DNA from: Paracoccaceae bacterium
GTDB lineage: Bacteria; Pseudomonadota; Alphaproteobacteria; Rhodobacterales; Rhodobacteraceae
Direction of reading: 5' to 3'
NCBI GenBank assembly: GCA_006227805.1
Contig: SBFT01000124.1
Span: forward strand, 1-9,462
Length of the DNA stretch: 9,462 nt
Below the pieces are notes generated by a model that worked only from the letters and a program-made list of their open reading frames with translations, was not told where the DNA came from and did no database searches. This document shows positions 1 to 6,297 of the stretch, piece by piece (position 1 is the stretch's first letter; each line of letters begins with the position of its first letter). The translations under genes and the position numbers were made by a program.

Positions 1-876
1 CTTGAACCGCCCCGGCACCGCGCGCCAGCGGCGGTGGATCGCGCCCAGCGCGCGATAGCAGTCCTCCTCGGACCCGGTGATGATGCGGAAGCCGTAGATG
101 TCCGAGAGCCGCGAAAAACCCTGGTCCTTCTCCTGCATCTTGCGCCAGATCGAATAGGGTTTCTTGGCGCGGCCGAAGACCTCGGCCTCGATGCCCGCGC
201 GGTCCAGTTCCAGCCGCATGTCCCCGGTGATCCGGTGGATGACGTCGCCGGTTTCCTTCTGCAGCGTGATGAAGCGGCGGATGATCGACTGGCGGCCCTC
301 GGGGTTCAGCACGCGGAAGGCCAGGTCCTCCAGCTCCTCGCGCATCCACTGCATCCCCATGCGACCCGCCAAGGGCGCGAAGATGTCCATCGTCTCGCGC
401 GCCTTCTGGGCCTGTTTTTCGGGGCGCATGGCCTTGATCGTGCGCATGTTGTGCAGCCGGTCGGCCAGCTTGACCAGGATCACCCGCAGGTCCTTGGACA
501 TCGCCATGAACAGCTTGCGGAAGTTCTCGGCCTGCTTGGTCTCGGTCGAGGACAGCTGCAGGTTGGTCAGCTTGGTCACGCCGTCGACCAGACCCGCCAC
601 CTCGTCGCCGAAGCGGCGCGCGATCTCGGCCCGGGACGCCTTGGTGTCCTCGATCGTGTCGTGCAGCAGCGCGGTGATGATGGTGGCGTCGTCCAGCCGC
701 TGCTCGGTCAGGATCGCGGCGACAGCGACCGGATGGCTGAAGTAGGGCTCGCCCGAATGGCGGTTCTGCCCTTCATGCATCGCCCGGGCGTATTCATAGG
801 CCTGGGCGATGCGTTTCTCGTTCGTCTTCGGGTTATAGTCGCGGACCAGCGCGATCAGGTCTTCTGCAGTCAGCAT
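1..876 (-). CDS. rel: Bifunctional (p)ppGpp synthetase/hydrolase, Rel/SpoT family (N-terminal part)
   Basis: Makes and degrades the alarmone (p)ppGpp in the cytoplasm, controlling the stringent response. The gene runs off the left edge; 292 residues are visible, against roughly 700 or more for the family. Residues 20-170 form the HD hydrolase domain with all expected metal and catalytic positions: H48, H72-D73 and E76-D77 in LLHDTIED, and D139 and N143 in LADRLHNM. The synthetase domain begins near residue 230 with GRAKKPYSIWRKM (235-247) and D259 in SDIYGFRI. The last visible residues, PGRFK, fit the basic RxKD motif of bifunctional enzymes rather than the acidic ExDD of RelA-only enzymes. 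The intact HD site also argues for a bifunctional Rel. The start is the ATG at 876; the only nearby SD-like sequence is a weak GCGGA. It lies 16 nt after rpoZ and is probably co-transcribed with it. The TGS and ACT domains lie outside the window. Confidence 0.96.
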   Translation of the reverse strand, partial: MLTAEDLIALVRDYNPKTNEKRIAQAYEYARAMHEGQNRHSGEPYFSHPVAVAAILTEQRLDDATIITALLHDTIEDTKASRAEIARRFGDEVAGLVDGVTKLTNLQLSSTETKQAENFRKLFMAMSKDLRVILVKLADRLHNMRTIKAMRPEKQAQKARETMDIFAPLAGRMGMQWMREELEDLAFRVLNPEGRQSIIRRFITLQKETGDVIHRITGDMRLELDRAGIEAEVFGRAKKPYSIWRKMQEKDQGFSRLSDIYGFRIITGSEEDCYRALGAIHRRWRAVPGRFK

Positions 877-892
877 TCGGTCCGCACCCGCA

Positions 893-1246
893 TCAGCCCT
901 GGCCTTGCGCCTCCATCAGCGCACGCAGGAGTTTTTCCTCCGACAGATCGTCATCGGCAGGCTTGTCCCCGTCCGAGCCCATAAGGAGCGCCATCTGGTC
1001 TTCTTCGGGTTCGTCCACTTCGATCTGGGTCTGGTTGGATTCGATCAGGCGCTCGCGCAGTTCGTCCGCGCTCTGCGTCTCGTCGGCGATCTCGCGCAGG
1101 GCGACGACGGGGTTCTTGTCGTTGTCGCGATCCACGGTGATCGCGCCGCCGGCGGAAATCTCGCGTGCGCGGTGCGCGGCGAGCATCACCAGTTCGAAAC
1201 GGTTCGGAACCTTGTCGACGCAGTCTTCAACGGTCACGCGGGCCAT
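893..1246 (-). CDS. rpoZ: DNA-directed RNA polymerase omega subunit
   Basis: Small RNA polymerase subunit that binds the beta' C-terminus and helps core assembly. The product has 117 residues. The N-terminus MARVTVEDCVDKVPNRFELV and the following AAHRARE segment are the omega family core, and the rest is an acidic tail (residues about 65-117). The protein is longer than E. coli omega (91 residues), as is usual in alphaproteobacteria as far as I recall. The N-terminal MAR motif, which contributes to ppGpp binding site 1 at the omega/beta' interface in E. coli, is present; it is notable because the next gene encodes the ppGpp synthetase. The ATG at 1246 is preceded by GGGAG. A longer reading to 1576 is open but runs antisense to nothing and into folK sequence in another frame, and is not supported. 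The gene is expected to be constitutive, from the promoter candidate at 1284-1312. Confidence 0.97.
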   Translation of the reverse strand: MARVTVEDCVDKVPNRFELVMLAAHRAREISAGGAITVDRDNDKNPVVALREIADETQSADELRERLIESNQTQIEVDEPEEDQMALLMGSDGDKPADDDLSEEKLLRALMEAQGQG

Positions 1247-1283
1247 GAATGGGCTCCCATCATTGTCCTGTCCAGAAAGCGCC

Positions 1284-1312
1284 TGTCTAGGACGAAAGAC
1301 AGTGCTTGACAA
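1284..1312 (-). promoter_or_regulatory. Candidate sigma-70-type promoter of rpoZ-rel
   Basis: Read on the minus strand, TTGTCA (1307-1312, five of six matches to the -35 consensus) is followed after exactly 17 nt by TAGACA (1284-1289, three of six matches to -10). This would start transcription about 30 nt before the rpoZ ATG. It sits in the 122-nt gap between folK and rpoZ, so rpoZ-rel could be transcribed independently of folK. This is a motif match only; read-through from folK is also possible. Confidence 0.5.
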
Positions 1313-1368
1313 CCCGTGAAATAGGCCTTTTCCGCGGGTTTTCCAGCCCTGCGCGACGGCCCCCGCGA

Positions 1369-1938
1369 TCACAGCGCGCGGATATCCGCGCGATCCCCGG
1401 CGGGCAGGTCCTCCAGCATCCGCCGGACGCTGAGACCGCTGACCGGATGCACCCAGTCCGGGGCCACATCGGCCAGCGGAACCAGGACGAAGGCGCGTTC
1501 GGCCAGGCGCGGATGCGGCAGGATCAGGGTATCGGGCGCGATGCGGCGCTGCTCGTCGGGCGGCAGGCCGGCCCAATGGCGAAAGGTGGCCTCGTCGGGC
1601 AGGACCGCGCCTTGCGCCGCGATCAGATCGAGGTCCACCCCGCGTTCGCCCCAGCGGCGCGTGCGCACCCGCCCCATCGCGGCCTCGATCGCGTGCAGGC
1701 GTGCCAGCACGTCGCGCGGGCCCTCGGCCGTGCGCACGATCGCGGCCGCGTTGACATAATCCGGGCCCGCCCCGGCGGGAAAACAGGGCGTCGCGAAAAA
1801 GCGGCTGATCGCGCGAATCACCAGCCCGGATGCCGCCATCTCGACCAGCGCACGCGTCAGGTTCGCCTGCGGACTGCCTTCGGGGTCGGCCAGGTTTCCG
1901 CCCAGCGCGATCGCCATGTCATTGATTTGTGTGCTCAT
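1369..1938 (-). CDS. folK: 2-amino-4-hydroxy-6-hydroxymethyldihydropteridine pyrophosphokinase (HPPK)
   Basis: Transfers pyrophosphate from ATP to 6-hydroxymethyl-7,8-dihydropterin, the step before dihydropteroate synthase in folate synthesis; cytosolic. The product has 189 residues. Family landmarks are ALGGNL (11-16, the usual GSN segment), RRWGERGVDLDLI (94-106, with D102 and D104 expected to hold the two Mg ions) and LPHPRLAERAFVLVPLADV (140-158). The insert HWAGLPPDEQRRIAPD (121-136) between the Asp motif and the HPR motif resembles what I remember of Rhodobacteraceae enzymes. I prefer the ATG at 1938 because GGAAG lies just upstream; the internal ATG at 1917 begins right at the first beta strand but lacks an SD sequence. 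The gene is upstream of rpoZ on the same strand and divergent from the NYN gene. No other folate gene is in the window. Confidence 0.95.
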   Translation of the reverse strand: MSTQINDMAIALGGNLADPEGSPQANLTRALVEMAASGLVIRAISRFFATPCFPAGAGPDYVNAAAIVRTAEGPRDVLARLHAIEAAMGRVRTRRWGERGVDLDLIAAQGAVLPDEATFRHWAGLPPDEQRRIAPDTLILPHPRLAERAFVLVPLADVAPDWVHPVSGLSVRRMLEDLPAGDRADIRAL

Positions 1939-2082
1939 CAACTTCCGGCAATCCTTGCGCAGGCGGGCAATCCGGGCTTGTGCTTCGGGCTGCGCGCTCT
2001 ATTTTACGTCCATTCGCGCGATAGACCACTCACACACTCACGACAACCACCCGCGCGCTTCTACCCTCGGAAGGACAATTTT
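1939..2082. promoter_or_regulatory. Divergent intergenic region between folK and the NYN gene
   Basis: This 144-nt region must carry the start signals for both divergent genes. For the plus-strand NYN gene there is TTGTGC (1978-1983) and TATTTT (2000-2005) with a 16-nt spacer, the only AT-rich block in the gap. For folK, read on the minus strand, the same block gives TAAAAT (five of six to -10), and a TTGTCG with a 17-nt spacer to TATCGC lies further up. None is a strong consensus, so the assignment is tentative. A GGAAGGA Shine-Dalgarno at 2069-2075 sits 7 nt before the NYN ATG and fixes that start. Confidence 0.4.
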
Positions 2083-2655
2083 ATGTTCTACAAGGACGAG
2101 CGGCTTGCGCTGTTCATTGATGGAGCAAATTTGTATGCGGCCGCCAAGGCGCTGGGATTTGACATCGATTACAAGTTGCTGCGGCAGGAATTCATGCGCC
2201 GCGGCAAGCTTCTGCGGGCCTTCTACTACACCGCGCTCCTCGAAAACGAGGAATATTCCCCCATCCGCCCGCTGGTGGACTGGCTGCACTACAACGGGTT
2301 CTCGATGGTGACGAAACCCGCCAAGGAATTCACCGACAGCCACGGACGCCGCAAGGTCAAGGGCAACATGGATATCGAACTGACGGTCGATGCCATGGAG
2401 CTTGCCCCCCGCGTGGATCACATCGTCCTGTTCTCGGGCGATGGCGATTTCCGGCCGCTGGTGGAAAGCCTGCAACGTCAGGGCGTGCGCGTCTCGGTCG
2501 TCTCGACGATCCGCAGCCAGCCGCCGATGATCGCGGACGAACTGCGCCGCCAGGCCGACAACTTCATCGAACTGGACGACCTGAAGGAAATCATCGGACG
2601 CCCCCCGCGCGAGGTCCTGTCCGATCGTGAAGTCGCGATCAACAGCCAGGCATAG
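2083..2655 (+). CDS. NYN domain protein (LabA/DUF88-like, PIN-fold putative RNase)
   Basis: The product has 190 residues and is essentially a single NYN domain, the PIN-like fold of metal-dependent RNases; the RNA substrate is unknown. Conserved acidic positions are visible: D13 in LFIDGANLY (10-18), D97 in GNMDIELTVDAM (94-105), and D120 and D122 in LFSGDGDFRPLV (116-127). They fit the expected metal-binding cluster. The C-terminal part of the fold follows with GVRVSVVST (134-142) and the LRRQADNFIELDDL helix (154-167). No signal peptide, membrane segment or OST-HTH extension is present. A strong SD (GGAAGGA) supports the ATG at 2083. The gene is transcribed alone, divergent from folK and convergent with the cobalamin-binding gene. 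The family is widespread in alphaproteobacteria; nuclease activity is inferred from the fold and not proven. Confidence 0.88.
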   Translation: MFYKDERLALFIDGANLYAAAKALGFDIDYKLLRQEFMRRGKLLRAFYYTALLENEEYSPIRPLVDWLHYNGFSMVTKPAKEFTDSHGRRKVKGNMDIELTVDAMELAPRVDHIVLFSGDGDFRPLVESLQRQGVRVSVVSTIRSQPPMIADELRRQADNFIELDDLKEIIGRPPREVLSDREVAINSQA

Positions 2656-2663
2656 CAAGCCTG
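2647..2663. terminator. Weak hairpin at the convergent NYN / cobalamin-sensor junction
   Basis: CAGGC (2647-2651) and GCCTG (2659-2663) form a 5-bp stem with a 7-nt loop that contains the TAG of the NYN gene. The two converging genes are only 16 nt apart and nothing better is seen as a terminator. There is no T-run on either strand, so it may simply be chance. Confidence 0.25.
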
Positions 2664-2671
2664 CCCCGCGA

Positions 2672-3472
2672 TCACGACCGCGACGCCGTCCCGCCCAGCA
2701 GGGCAGAGACGACGGACAGCGCCTGCGGCACATCCTCGATCACCGCGTCCACGCCCAGGCCATGCATGAGACTGGGGTCGTCCAGCGCCAGCTTGCCGCT
2801 GACCACGACGCGCAGGTCCGGACGCCGGACCCGCAGCGCCACCACCAGACGCGCCAGCGCCGCACGCGCGCCCCGGCTGGCGATCGACAGGCCCAGAAGC
2901 ACGATGTCGACATCCTCGAGTTCCTCGAGGATCGCGTCGTGGCCCAGGCCCACCAGGTGCACGACGTCCCAGCCCTCGCGGCGGAACAGGTCGGTCGCCA
3001 TCTCGACGCCCAGCGTATGCGTCTCGCCCGGGACGGCGGCGAAGGCCAGCCGGCGGGGATTGCCGGACGCGGCGGGCGGGAACCGCGTGCGCAGGCTGTC
3101 CAGGATCACGTGGATGCGCGCGGTGGCCAGTCCGACCTCGGAAAAGCTGATCTTGCTGCGGTCCCATTGCTGGCCCAGCTCGCGCGCGGCTTCCGCAAGA
3201 TACTGGCGATAAACCCGCTCGAGCGGCACGCCCGCCTCCAGCAACCCCGCGACAAAGCGTTCGGCCATGTAGGGCTGGGGCGCCTGCAAGGCCCGGCACA
3301 GCGTCAGGATCTCGGAGCGCGGCGCCGCCCAGGTCTTTTCCCCGCGCCCGGCAAGATGGCCCAGCACTTCTCGGGCAAGACCGGCGATCGCGGGCTTGGA
3401 CATCAGCGCTTCCAGCACCGCGAGGCGGGCCTCGGAATCCGCGCGGATCTTCGGATCTTGACGCTTGGGCAT
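2672..3472 (-). CDS. Cobalamin (B12)-binding domain protein, AerR/PpaA-like sensor
   Basis: The product has 266 residues and two parts. A helical cap domain spans about 50-130, with QQWDRSKISFSEVGLATARI (101-120), the W-x8-E-V version of the segment that covers cobalamin in MetH- and CarH-like proteins. A Rossmann-type B12 domain spans about 140-260, with PGETHTLGVEMATDLF (148-163). ETHTLG matches the ExHxxG form of the motif, with H152 as predicted cobalt ligand. LLGLSIAS (192-199) is the SxL-like region. The usual late Gly-Gly is here VVVSGK (222-227). No DNA-binding or enzymatic domain is visible, so it most resembles stand-alone light/redox-sensing antirepressors such as AerR/PpaA; that role is inferred. 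The ATG at 3472 is chosen because GGAGGA lies 3 nt before it; an upstream TTG at 3523 is in frame but lacks support. It follows the cytochrome c gene on the same strand. Confidence 0.82.
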   Translation of the reverse strand: MPKRQDPKIRADSEARLAVLEALMSKPAIAGLAREVLGHLAGRGEKTWAAPRSEILTLCRALQAPQPYMAERFVAGLLEAGVPLERVYRQYLAEAARELGQQWDRSKISFSEVGLATARIHVILDSLRTRFPPAASGNPRRLAFAAVPGETHTLGVEMATDLFRREGWDVVHLVGLGHDAILEELEDVDIVLLGLSIASRGARAALARLVVALRVRRPDLRVVVSGKLALDDPSLMHGLGVDAVIEDVPQALSVVSALLGGTASRS

Positions 3473-3579
3473 CGCTCCTCCGGGCGCAGACGACTCGGGA
3501 GTTTCCCGCCGTCGGCGCGGCAATCATGACTTGAGCGTGCATGTTATTGTCAAGCCACGCGGCGTGCCGCGCCCGAAGA
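3473..3579 (-). promoter_or_regulatory. Gap between cytochrome c and cobalamin sensor: candidate promoter, inverted repeat and hairpin
   Basis: Read on the minus strand, a perfect TTGACA (3548-3553) offers a -35 element. The downstream -10 is poor: CATGAT at 19 nt or TCATGA at 18 nt. Overlapping the -35 is an inverted repeat, CTTGA (3530-3534) and TCAAG (3550-3554), whose arms are centred 20 bp apart. It could be an operator. Just after the cytochrome stop, CGCGG-CGTG-CCGCG (3558-3571) can form a small hairpin without a T-run, a weak terminator candidate. Together these suggest that the sensor gene may have its own regulated promoter. Confidence 0.35.
3476..3481 (-). promoter_or_regulatory. 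Shine-Dalgarno sequence fixing the cobalamin-sensor start
   Basis: On the minus strand GGAGGA ends 3 nt before the ATG at 3472. It favours this start over an in-frame TTG 51 nt upstream, which would add a basic 17-residue tail. Confidence 0.6.
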
Positions 3580-4050
3580 TCAGCCCCCGGACTGGGCGTT
3601 GATCCGGTCGTGCACCTCGATCACATGGGGGGGCCAGGTGCTCTTGATATAGGCCAGGACGGCCAGGATCTGGTCATCGGTCAGCACGTCGCCGAAAGCC
3701 GCCATCCGGCTGCGATAGCCCTGGCCCACGATCGCCTCGGTCCCGTATTTGGTGATGGCGAACAGCTGCGCGTCGGGGTGATGCCAGGTATGCCCGGTCT
3801 CGTCATGAGGCGGCGCGGGCAGGTATCCGTCCGCGTCGCGTTCGGTCCAGTCGGGCGCGCCTTCCAGGGACGCGCCATGGCAGGCCGCGCAGTGATCGGC
3901 GTAAAGCGCCGCGCCCTCGGCCACGACCGCCGGGTCCTGCCAGGCCAGAAGCCCCGTCGCCTGCGCCCCAGGCCAGAACACCGCCGCCCCAGCCGCCCCC
4001 AGGGCCGCGACAAGCCCGATCGCCAGTGTTGCCTTGATGCCTGCGTTCAT
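3580..4050 (-). CDS. Membrane-anchored mono-heme c-type cytochrome
   Basis: Electron carrier expected on the periplasmic face of the inner membrane. The product has 156 residues. An uncleaved or signal-anchor helix occupies about 5-26. The CAACH heme attachment site lies at 54-58, followed by a class I cytochrome c fold. Its second axial ligand is probably M116 in SRMAAFGDVLTDDQ, and the C-terminal helix is ILAVLAYIKSTWP (128-140). The middle section is rich in His (PHDETGHTWHHPD, 81-93). I cannot name the partner oxidase or reductase; no oxidase subunit is nearby. The ATG at 4050 follows GGAGGT. A GTG at 4083 would add a Gly-rich stretch and is not favoured. The gene is divergent from ispH, and the cobalamin sensor lies downstream on the same strand. 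Confidence 0.9.
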   Translation of the reverse strand: MNAGIKATLAIGLVAALGAAGAAVFWPGAQATGLLAWQDPAVVAEGAALYADHCAACHGASLEGAPDWTERDADGYLPAPPHDETGHTWHHPDAQLFAITKYGTEAIVGQGYRSRMAAFGDVLTDDQILAVLAYIKSTWPPHVIEVHDRINAQSGG

Positions 4051-4053
4051 CCC

Positions 4054-4059
4054 ACCTCC
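4054..4059 (-). promoter_or_regulatory. Shine-Dalgarno sequence fixing the cytochrome c start
   Basis: On the minus strand GGAGGT ends 3 nt before the ATG at 4050, deciding against the in-frame GTG at 4083. Confidence 0.6.
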
Positions 4060-4195
4060 GATCCCGGCACCCGGACCCGCCACCGGGTCCCGGCGCCGCT
4101 TCTGTCTGGACCCGCGCGCGCGCAGGCCTTACCTCTGATGCATGGACCATAGCCCCGCCTCCCGGGGGCGGAAAGACGACGCCACGTCCGGTGGC

Positions 4196-4204
4196 AGGAA
4201 AGGA
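4196..4204 (+). promoter_or_regulatory. Shine-Dalgarno sequence fixing the ispH start
   Basis: AGGAAAGGA ends 4 nt before the ATG at 4209. It falls inside the coding part of the alternative in-frame GTG at 4191, so the ATG is the better start. Confidence 0.6.
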
Positions 4205-4208
4205 CGCC

Positions 4209-5159
4209 ATGACGAAACCGCCGCTGACACTCCTGCTCGCCGCCCCGCGCGGCTTCTGCGCGGGGGTCGACCGCGCCATCAAGATCGTCGAGATGGCGCT
4301 GCAGAAATGGGGCGCGCCCGTCTACGTGCGGCACGAGATCGTGCACAACAAGTATGTCGTGGACGGGCTGCGCGCGAAAGGTGCCGTCTTCGTCGAGGAC
4401 CTCGACGATTGCCCGCCGGATCGCCCGGTGATCTTTTCCGCCCATGGCGTGCCGAAATCCGTCCCCGCCGAGGCCACCCGGCGCGAGATGATCTATGTCG
4501 ACGCCACCTGCCCGCTGGTCAGCAAGGTCCATATCGAGGCCGCCCGCCACCACGAGAACGGCCTCCAGATGATCATGATCGGTCACGCCGGCCACCCCGA
4601 GACCATCGGCACGATGGGGCAATTGCCGCCGGGCGAGGTGCTGCTGGTCGAAACCGTCAGGGACGTGGCCCGCGTGCAGGTCCGCGATCCCGCGCGGCTG
4701 GCCTTCGTGACGCAGACGACGCTCTCGGTGGACGACACCGCCGATATCGTCGCGGCGCTTCAGGCGCGCTTTCCCGCCATCGTGGGGCCGCACAAGGAAG
4801 ACATCTGCTACGCCACCACCAACCGGCAGGAGGCGGTCAAGGCCATGGCGCCCCGCGCCGATGCCATGCTGGTCGTCGGCGCGCCCAACTCGTCTAATTC
4901 CCAGCGCCTGGTCGAGGTCGGTGCGCGCGCGGGCTGCGCCTATGCCCAGCTTGTCCAGCGCGCCACCGATATCGACTGGCGCGCGCTCTCGGGCATCCGC
5001 TCGGTCGGCGTCACCGCCGGCGCCTCGGCGCCCGAGGAACTGGTGAACGAGGTGATCGAGGCGTTCCGTGCCCGCTATGACGTGACAGTCGAAGTGGTGG
5101 AAACCGCCGTCGAGTCCGTCGAGTTCAAGGTCCCGCGCGTGCTGCGCGAACCGGCGTGA
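4209..5159 (+). CDS. ispH: 4-hydroxy-3-methylbut-2-enyl diphosphate reductase
   Basis: Last enzyme of the MEP pathway: reduces HMBPP to isopentenyl and dimethylallyl diphosphate using a [4Fe-4S] cluster; cytosolic. The product has 316 residues, the usual length. The three cluster cysteines are C17 (APRGFCAGVDRA), C101 (VDATCPLVSKVH) and C200 (KEDICYATTNRQ). Substrate-binding positions are also present: H46 (EIVHNKYVV), H79 (FSAHGV), H129 and the catalytic E131 in GHAGHPETIGT, and the NSSNSQRL segment (227-234). It is the first gene of a plus-strand operon. Its TGA overlaps the GTG start of the next gene, so translational coupling is likely. Activity needs reduced ferredoxin or flavodoxin, not encoded here. 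Confidence 0.98.
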   Translation: MTKPPLTLLLAAPRGFCAGVDRAIKIVEMALQKWGAPVYVRHEIVHNKYVVDGLRAKGAVFVEDLDDCPPDRPVIFSAHGVPKSVPAEATRREMIYVDATCPLVSKVHIEAARHHENGLQMIMIGHAGHPETIGTMGQLPPGEVLLVETVRDVARVQVRDPARLAFVTQTTLSVDDTADIVAALQARFPAIVGPHKEDICYATTNRQEAVKAMAPRADAMLVVGAPNSSNSQRLVEVGARAGCAYAQLVQRATDIDWRALSGIRSVGVTAGASAPEELVNEVIEAFRARYDVTVEVVETAVESVEFKVPRVLREPA

Positions 5160-5848
5160 TCCGCCCGGTCCTGCACGGCTTCGCCCCCAGCGTCTATACC
5201 CGCGTGGCGCGGCTGGTGCTGCATGAAAAGGGCATCGCCCACGACCATACGGAAGTGAACCCCTTCGACCCCGGCCTCGATCCCGCCTACAGGGTGCTGC
5301 ATCCCTTCGCCCGGGTTCCGGTCCTGGTCCATGGCGATTTCATCCTCCATGAAACGGCGGCGATCGCCCGCTATCTCGATACCTTTCCCGGCCCCGCGCT
5401 GACGCCGCAGGATCCCCGCGCCGCGGCGCGCATGGCGCAGGTCACGGGCATCGTCGATGCCTATGGCTACTGGCCCCTCGTGCGGCAGGTCTTCGCCCAC
5501 CGCGTTTTCCGCCCACTGGAAGGGCTGGCGCCCGACGAGGACGAGATCGCCCAGGGTCTGAGCGTCTCGGTCCCTGTTCTGGCGGCCCTCGACCGGATCG
5601 CGGGCGAGGGTCTGGTGCTGACCGGCGCCGACATCACGCTGGCCGATTGCCACCTGGCCCCGATGATCGACGCCTTCGCCTGCGCGCCCGAAGGGGCCGC
5701 CCTGTTGGCGCAACACGGCGCGCTGTCGCGCTGGTGGGCCCGGATGGCCAGGCGCCCGTCGATCACAGCGACGGATCCGGGCTATGGCGCGGCACGGGCC
5801 GGACAGGACTTGACTGTGCCGCCCGCCATGCCAGAACGCGGGGCATGA
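5156..5848 (+). CDS. Glutathione S-transferase-like protein
   Basis: The product has 230 residues and the two-domain GST layout. A thioredoxin-like N-terminal domain (1-78) has S12/Y14 near the site where the catalytic Ser, Cys or Tyr sits. The cis-proline lies in RVPVLVHG (53-60), and ETAAIARYL (66-74) supplies the glutathione-binding Glu-Thr. A helical C-terminal domain (about 88-205) carries the N-capping box ITLADCHLAPM (160-170). The start is GTG at 5156, within the GTGA overlap with ispH; no other start keeps the conserved first strand. The substrate is unknown. GSTs often detoxify electrophiles or handle peroxides, and a link to the oxygen-sensitive IspH cluster is conceivable but only inferred from adjacency. 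Its own stop overlaps the next gene (ATGA). Confidence 0.9.
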   Translation: MIRPVLHGFAPSVYTRVARLVLHEKGIAHDHTEVNPFDPGLDPAYRVLHPFARVPVLVHGDFILHETAAIARYLDTFPGPALTPQDPRAAARMAQVTGIVDAYGYWPLVRQVFAHRVFRPLEGLAPDEDEIAQGLSVSVPVLAALDRIAGEGLVLTGADITLADCHLAPMIDAFACAPEGAALLAQHGALSRWWARMARRPSITATDPGYGAARAGQDLTVPPAMPERGA

Positions 5849-6297
5849 GACGCATTCCAACGTCACCCCTGATCCTCGGCCTCGCGGGCCTGATCCCGTT
5901 CCTCTGGGGCGCGGCCACCTACCTGTCCGACCCGCTCCAGACCTGGGGCGCGGCCAATCTCGGCCCGCGCTTCGTCGGGCCGTATGTGCAGCTCTTCTAT
6001 GGCTCGGTGATCCTGTCCTTCATGTCGGGCGTGCTCTGGGGCTTCGCCACCCGGGCCAGCGGCGCCCGTGCGGCCACGGGCTACGCGCTGTCGGTCATCC
6101 CCGCCCTCTGGGCCTTCTTCATGACGGGCGGCGGCCCGGTCTCGGCCGGCACCAACCTGATCTTCGGCTTCGCGGGCCTCCTGATCCTCGACTACGCCTT
6201 CTGGTCGTGGGGCCTGACGCCCGCCTGGTGGATGCGCCTGCGCGTGCTGCTGACCGCGATCGTGGTGGCCTGCCTGTCGGTGGGCGTGTTCCTCTGA
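5845..6297 (+). CDS. DUF3429 family inner-membrane protein of unknown function
   Basis: The product has 150 residues and is strongly hydrophobic, with about five predicted membrane segments: 8-26, 48-66, 76-93, 103-121 and 131-149. Conserved-looking elements include IPFLWGA (17-23), LFYGSVILSFMSGVLWGF (50-67) and LLILDYAFW (112-120), which I recognise as DUF3429 features. No known catalytic motif is visible and no function is established. The ATG lies in an ATGA overlap with the GST gene. The TGA overlaps the rnhA ATG by one base (TGATG), so the gene is locked into the ispH operon by coupled translation. Confidence 0.85.
   Translation: MRRIPTSPLILGLAGLIPFLWGAATYLSDPLQTWGAANLGPRFVGPYVQLFYGSVILSFMSGVLWGFATRASGARAATGYALSVIPALWAFFMTGGGPVSAGTNLIFGFAGLLILDYAFWSWGLTPAWWMRLRVLLTAIVVACLSVGVFL

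Larger units (their letters stand above)
4051..4208. other. Divergent intergenic region between cytochrome c and ispH
   Basis: This 158-nt, very GC-rich gap should hold two promoters, but I find no convincing -35/-10 pair on either strand. It holds a perfect 7-bp hairpin, GGACCCG (4073-4079) and CGGGTCC (4084-4090) with loop CCAC, within the likely cytochrome leader. A (CG)5 run lies at 4113-4122. The ispH Shine-Dalgarno AGGAAAGGA is at 4196-4204. Confidence 0.5.

Noticed and set aside
34..984. 316-residue plus-strand open frame at the left edge
   Set aside because: Antisense to rel, whose HD and synthetase motifs are complete on the minus strand.
1306..1311. Perfect plus-strand TTGACA
   Set aside because: No acceptable -10 follows at 16-18 nt on that strand, and transcription would run antisense into folK. 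The minus-strand reading of the same block fits rpoZ better.
1306..2655. Long plus-strand reading frame of 449 residues ending with the NYN gene
   Set aside because: The part before 2083 is antisense to folK and has no family features; the strong Shine-Dalgarno and the conserved NYN start are at 2083.
2478..3542. 354-residue minus-strand open frame overlapping the cobalamin sensor
   Set aside because: Different frame from the B12-domain protein, with low-complexity Gly/Ala/Arg composition and no motif.
4113..4122. (CG)5 run, possible Z-DNA or unstable repeat
   Set aside because: Short, and expected by chance in DNA of this GC content; nothing else supports a function.
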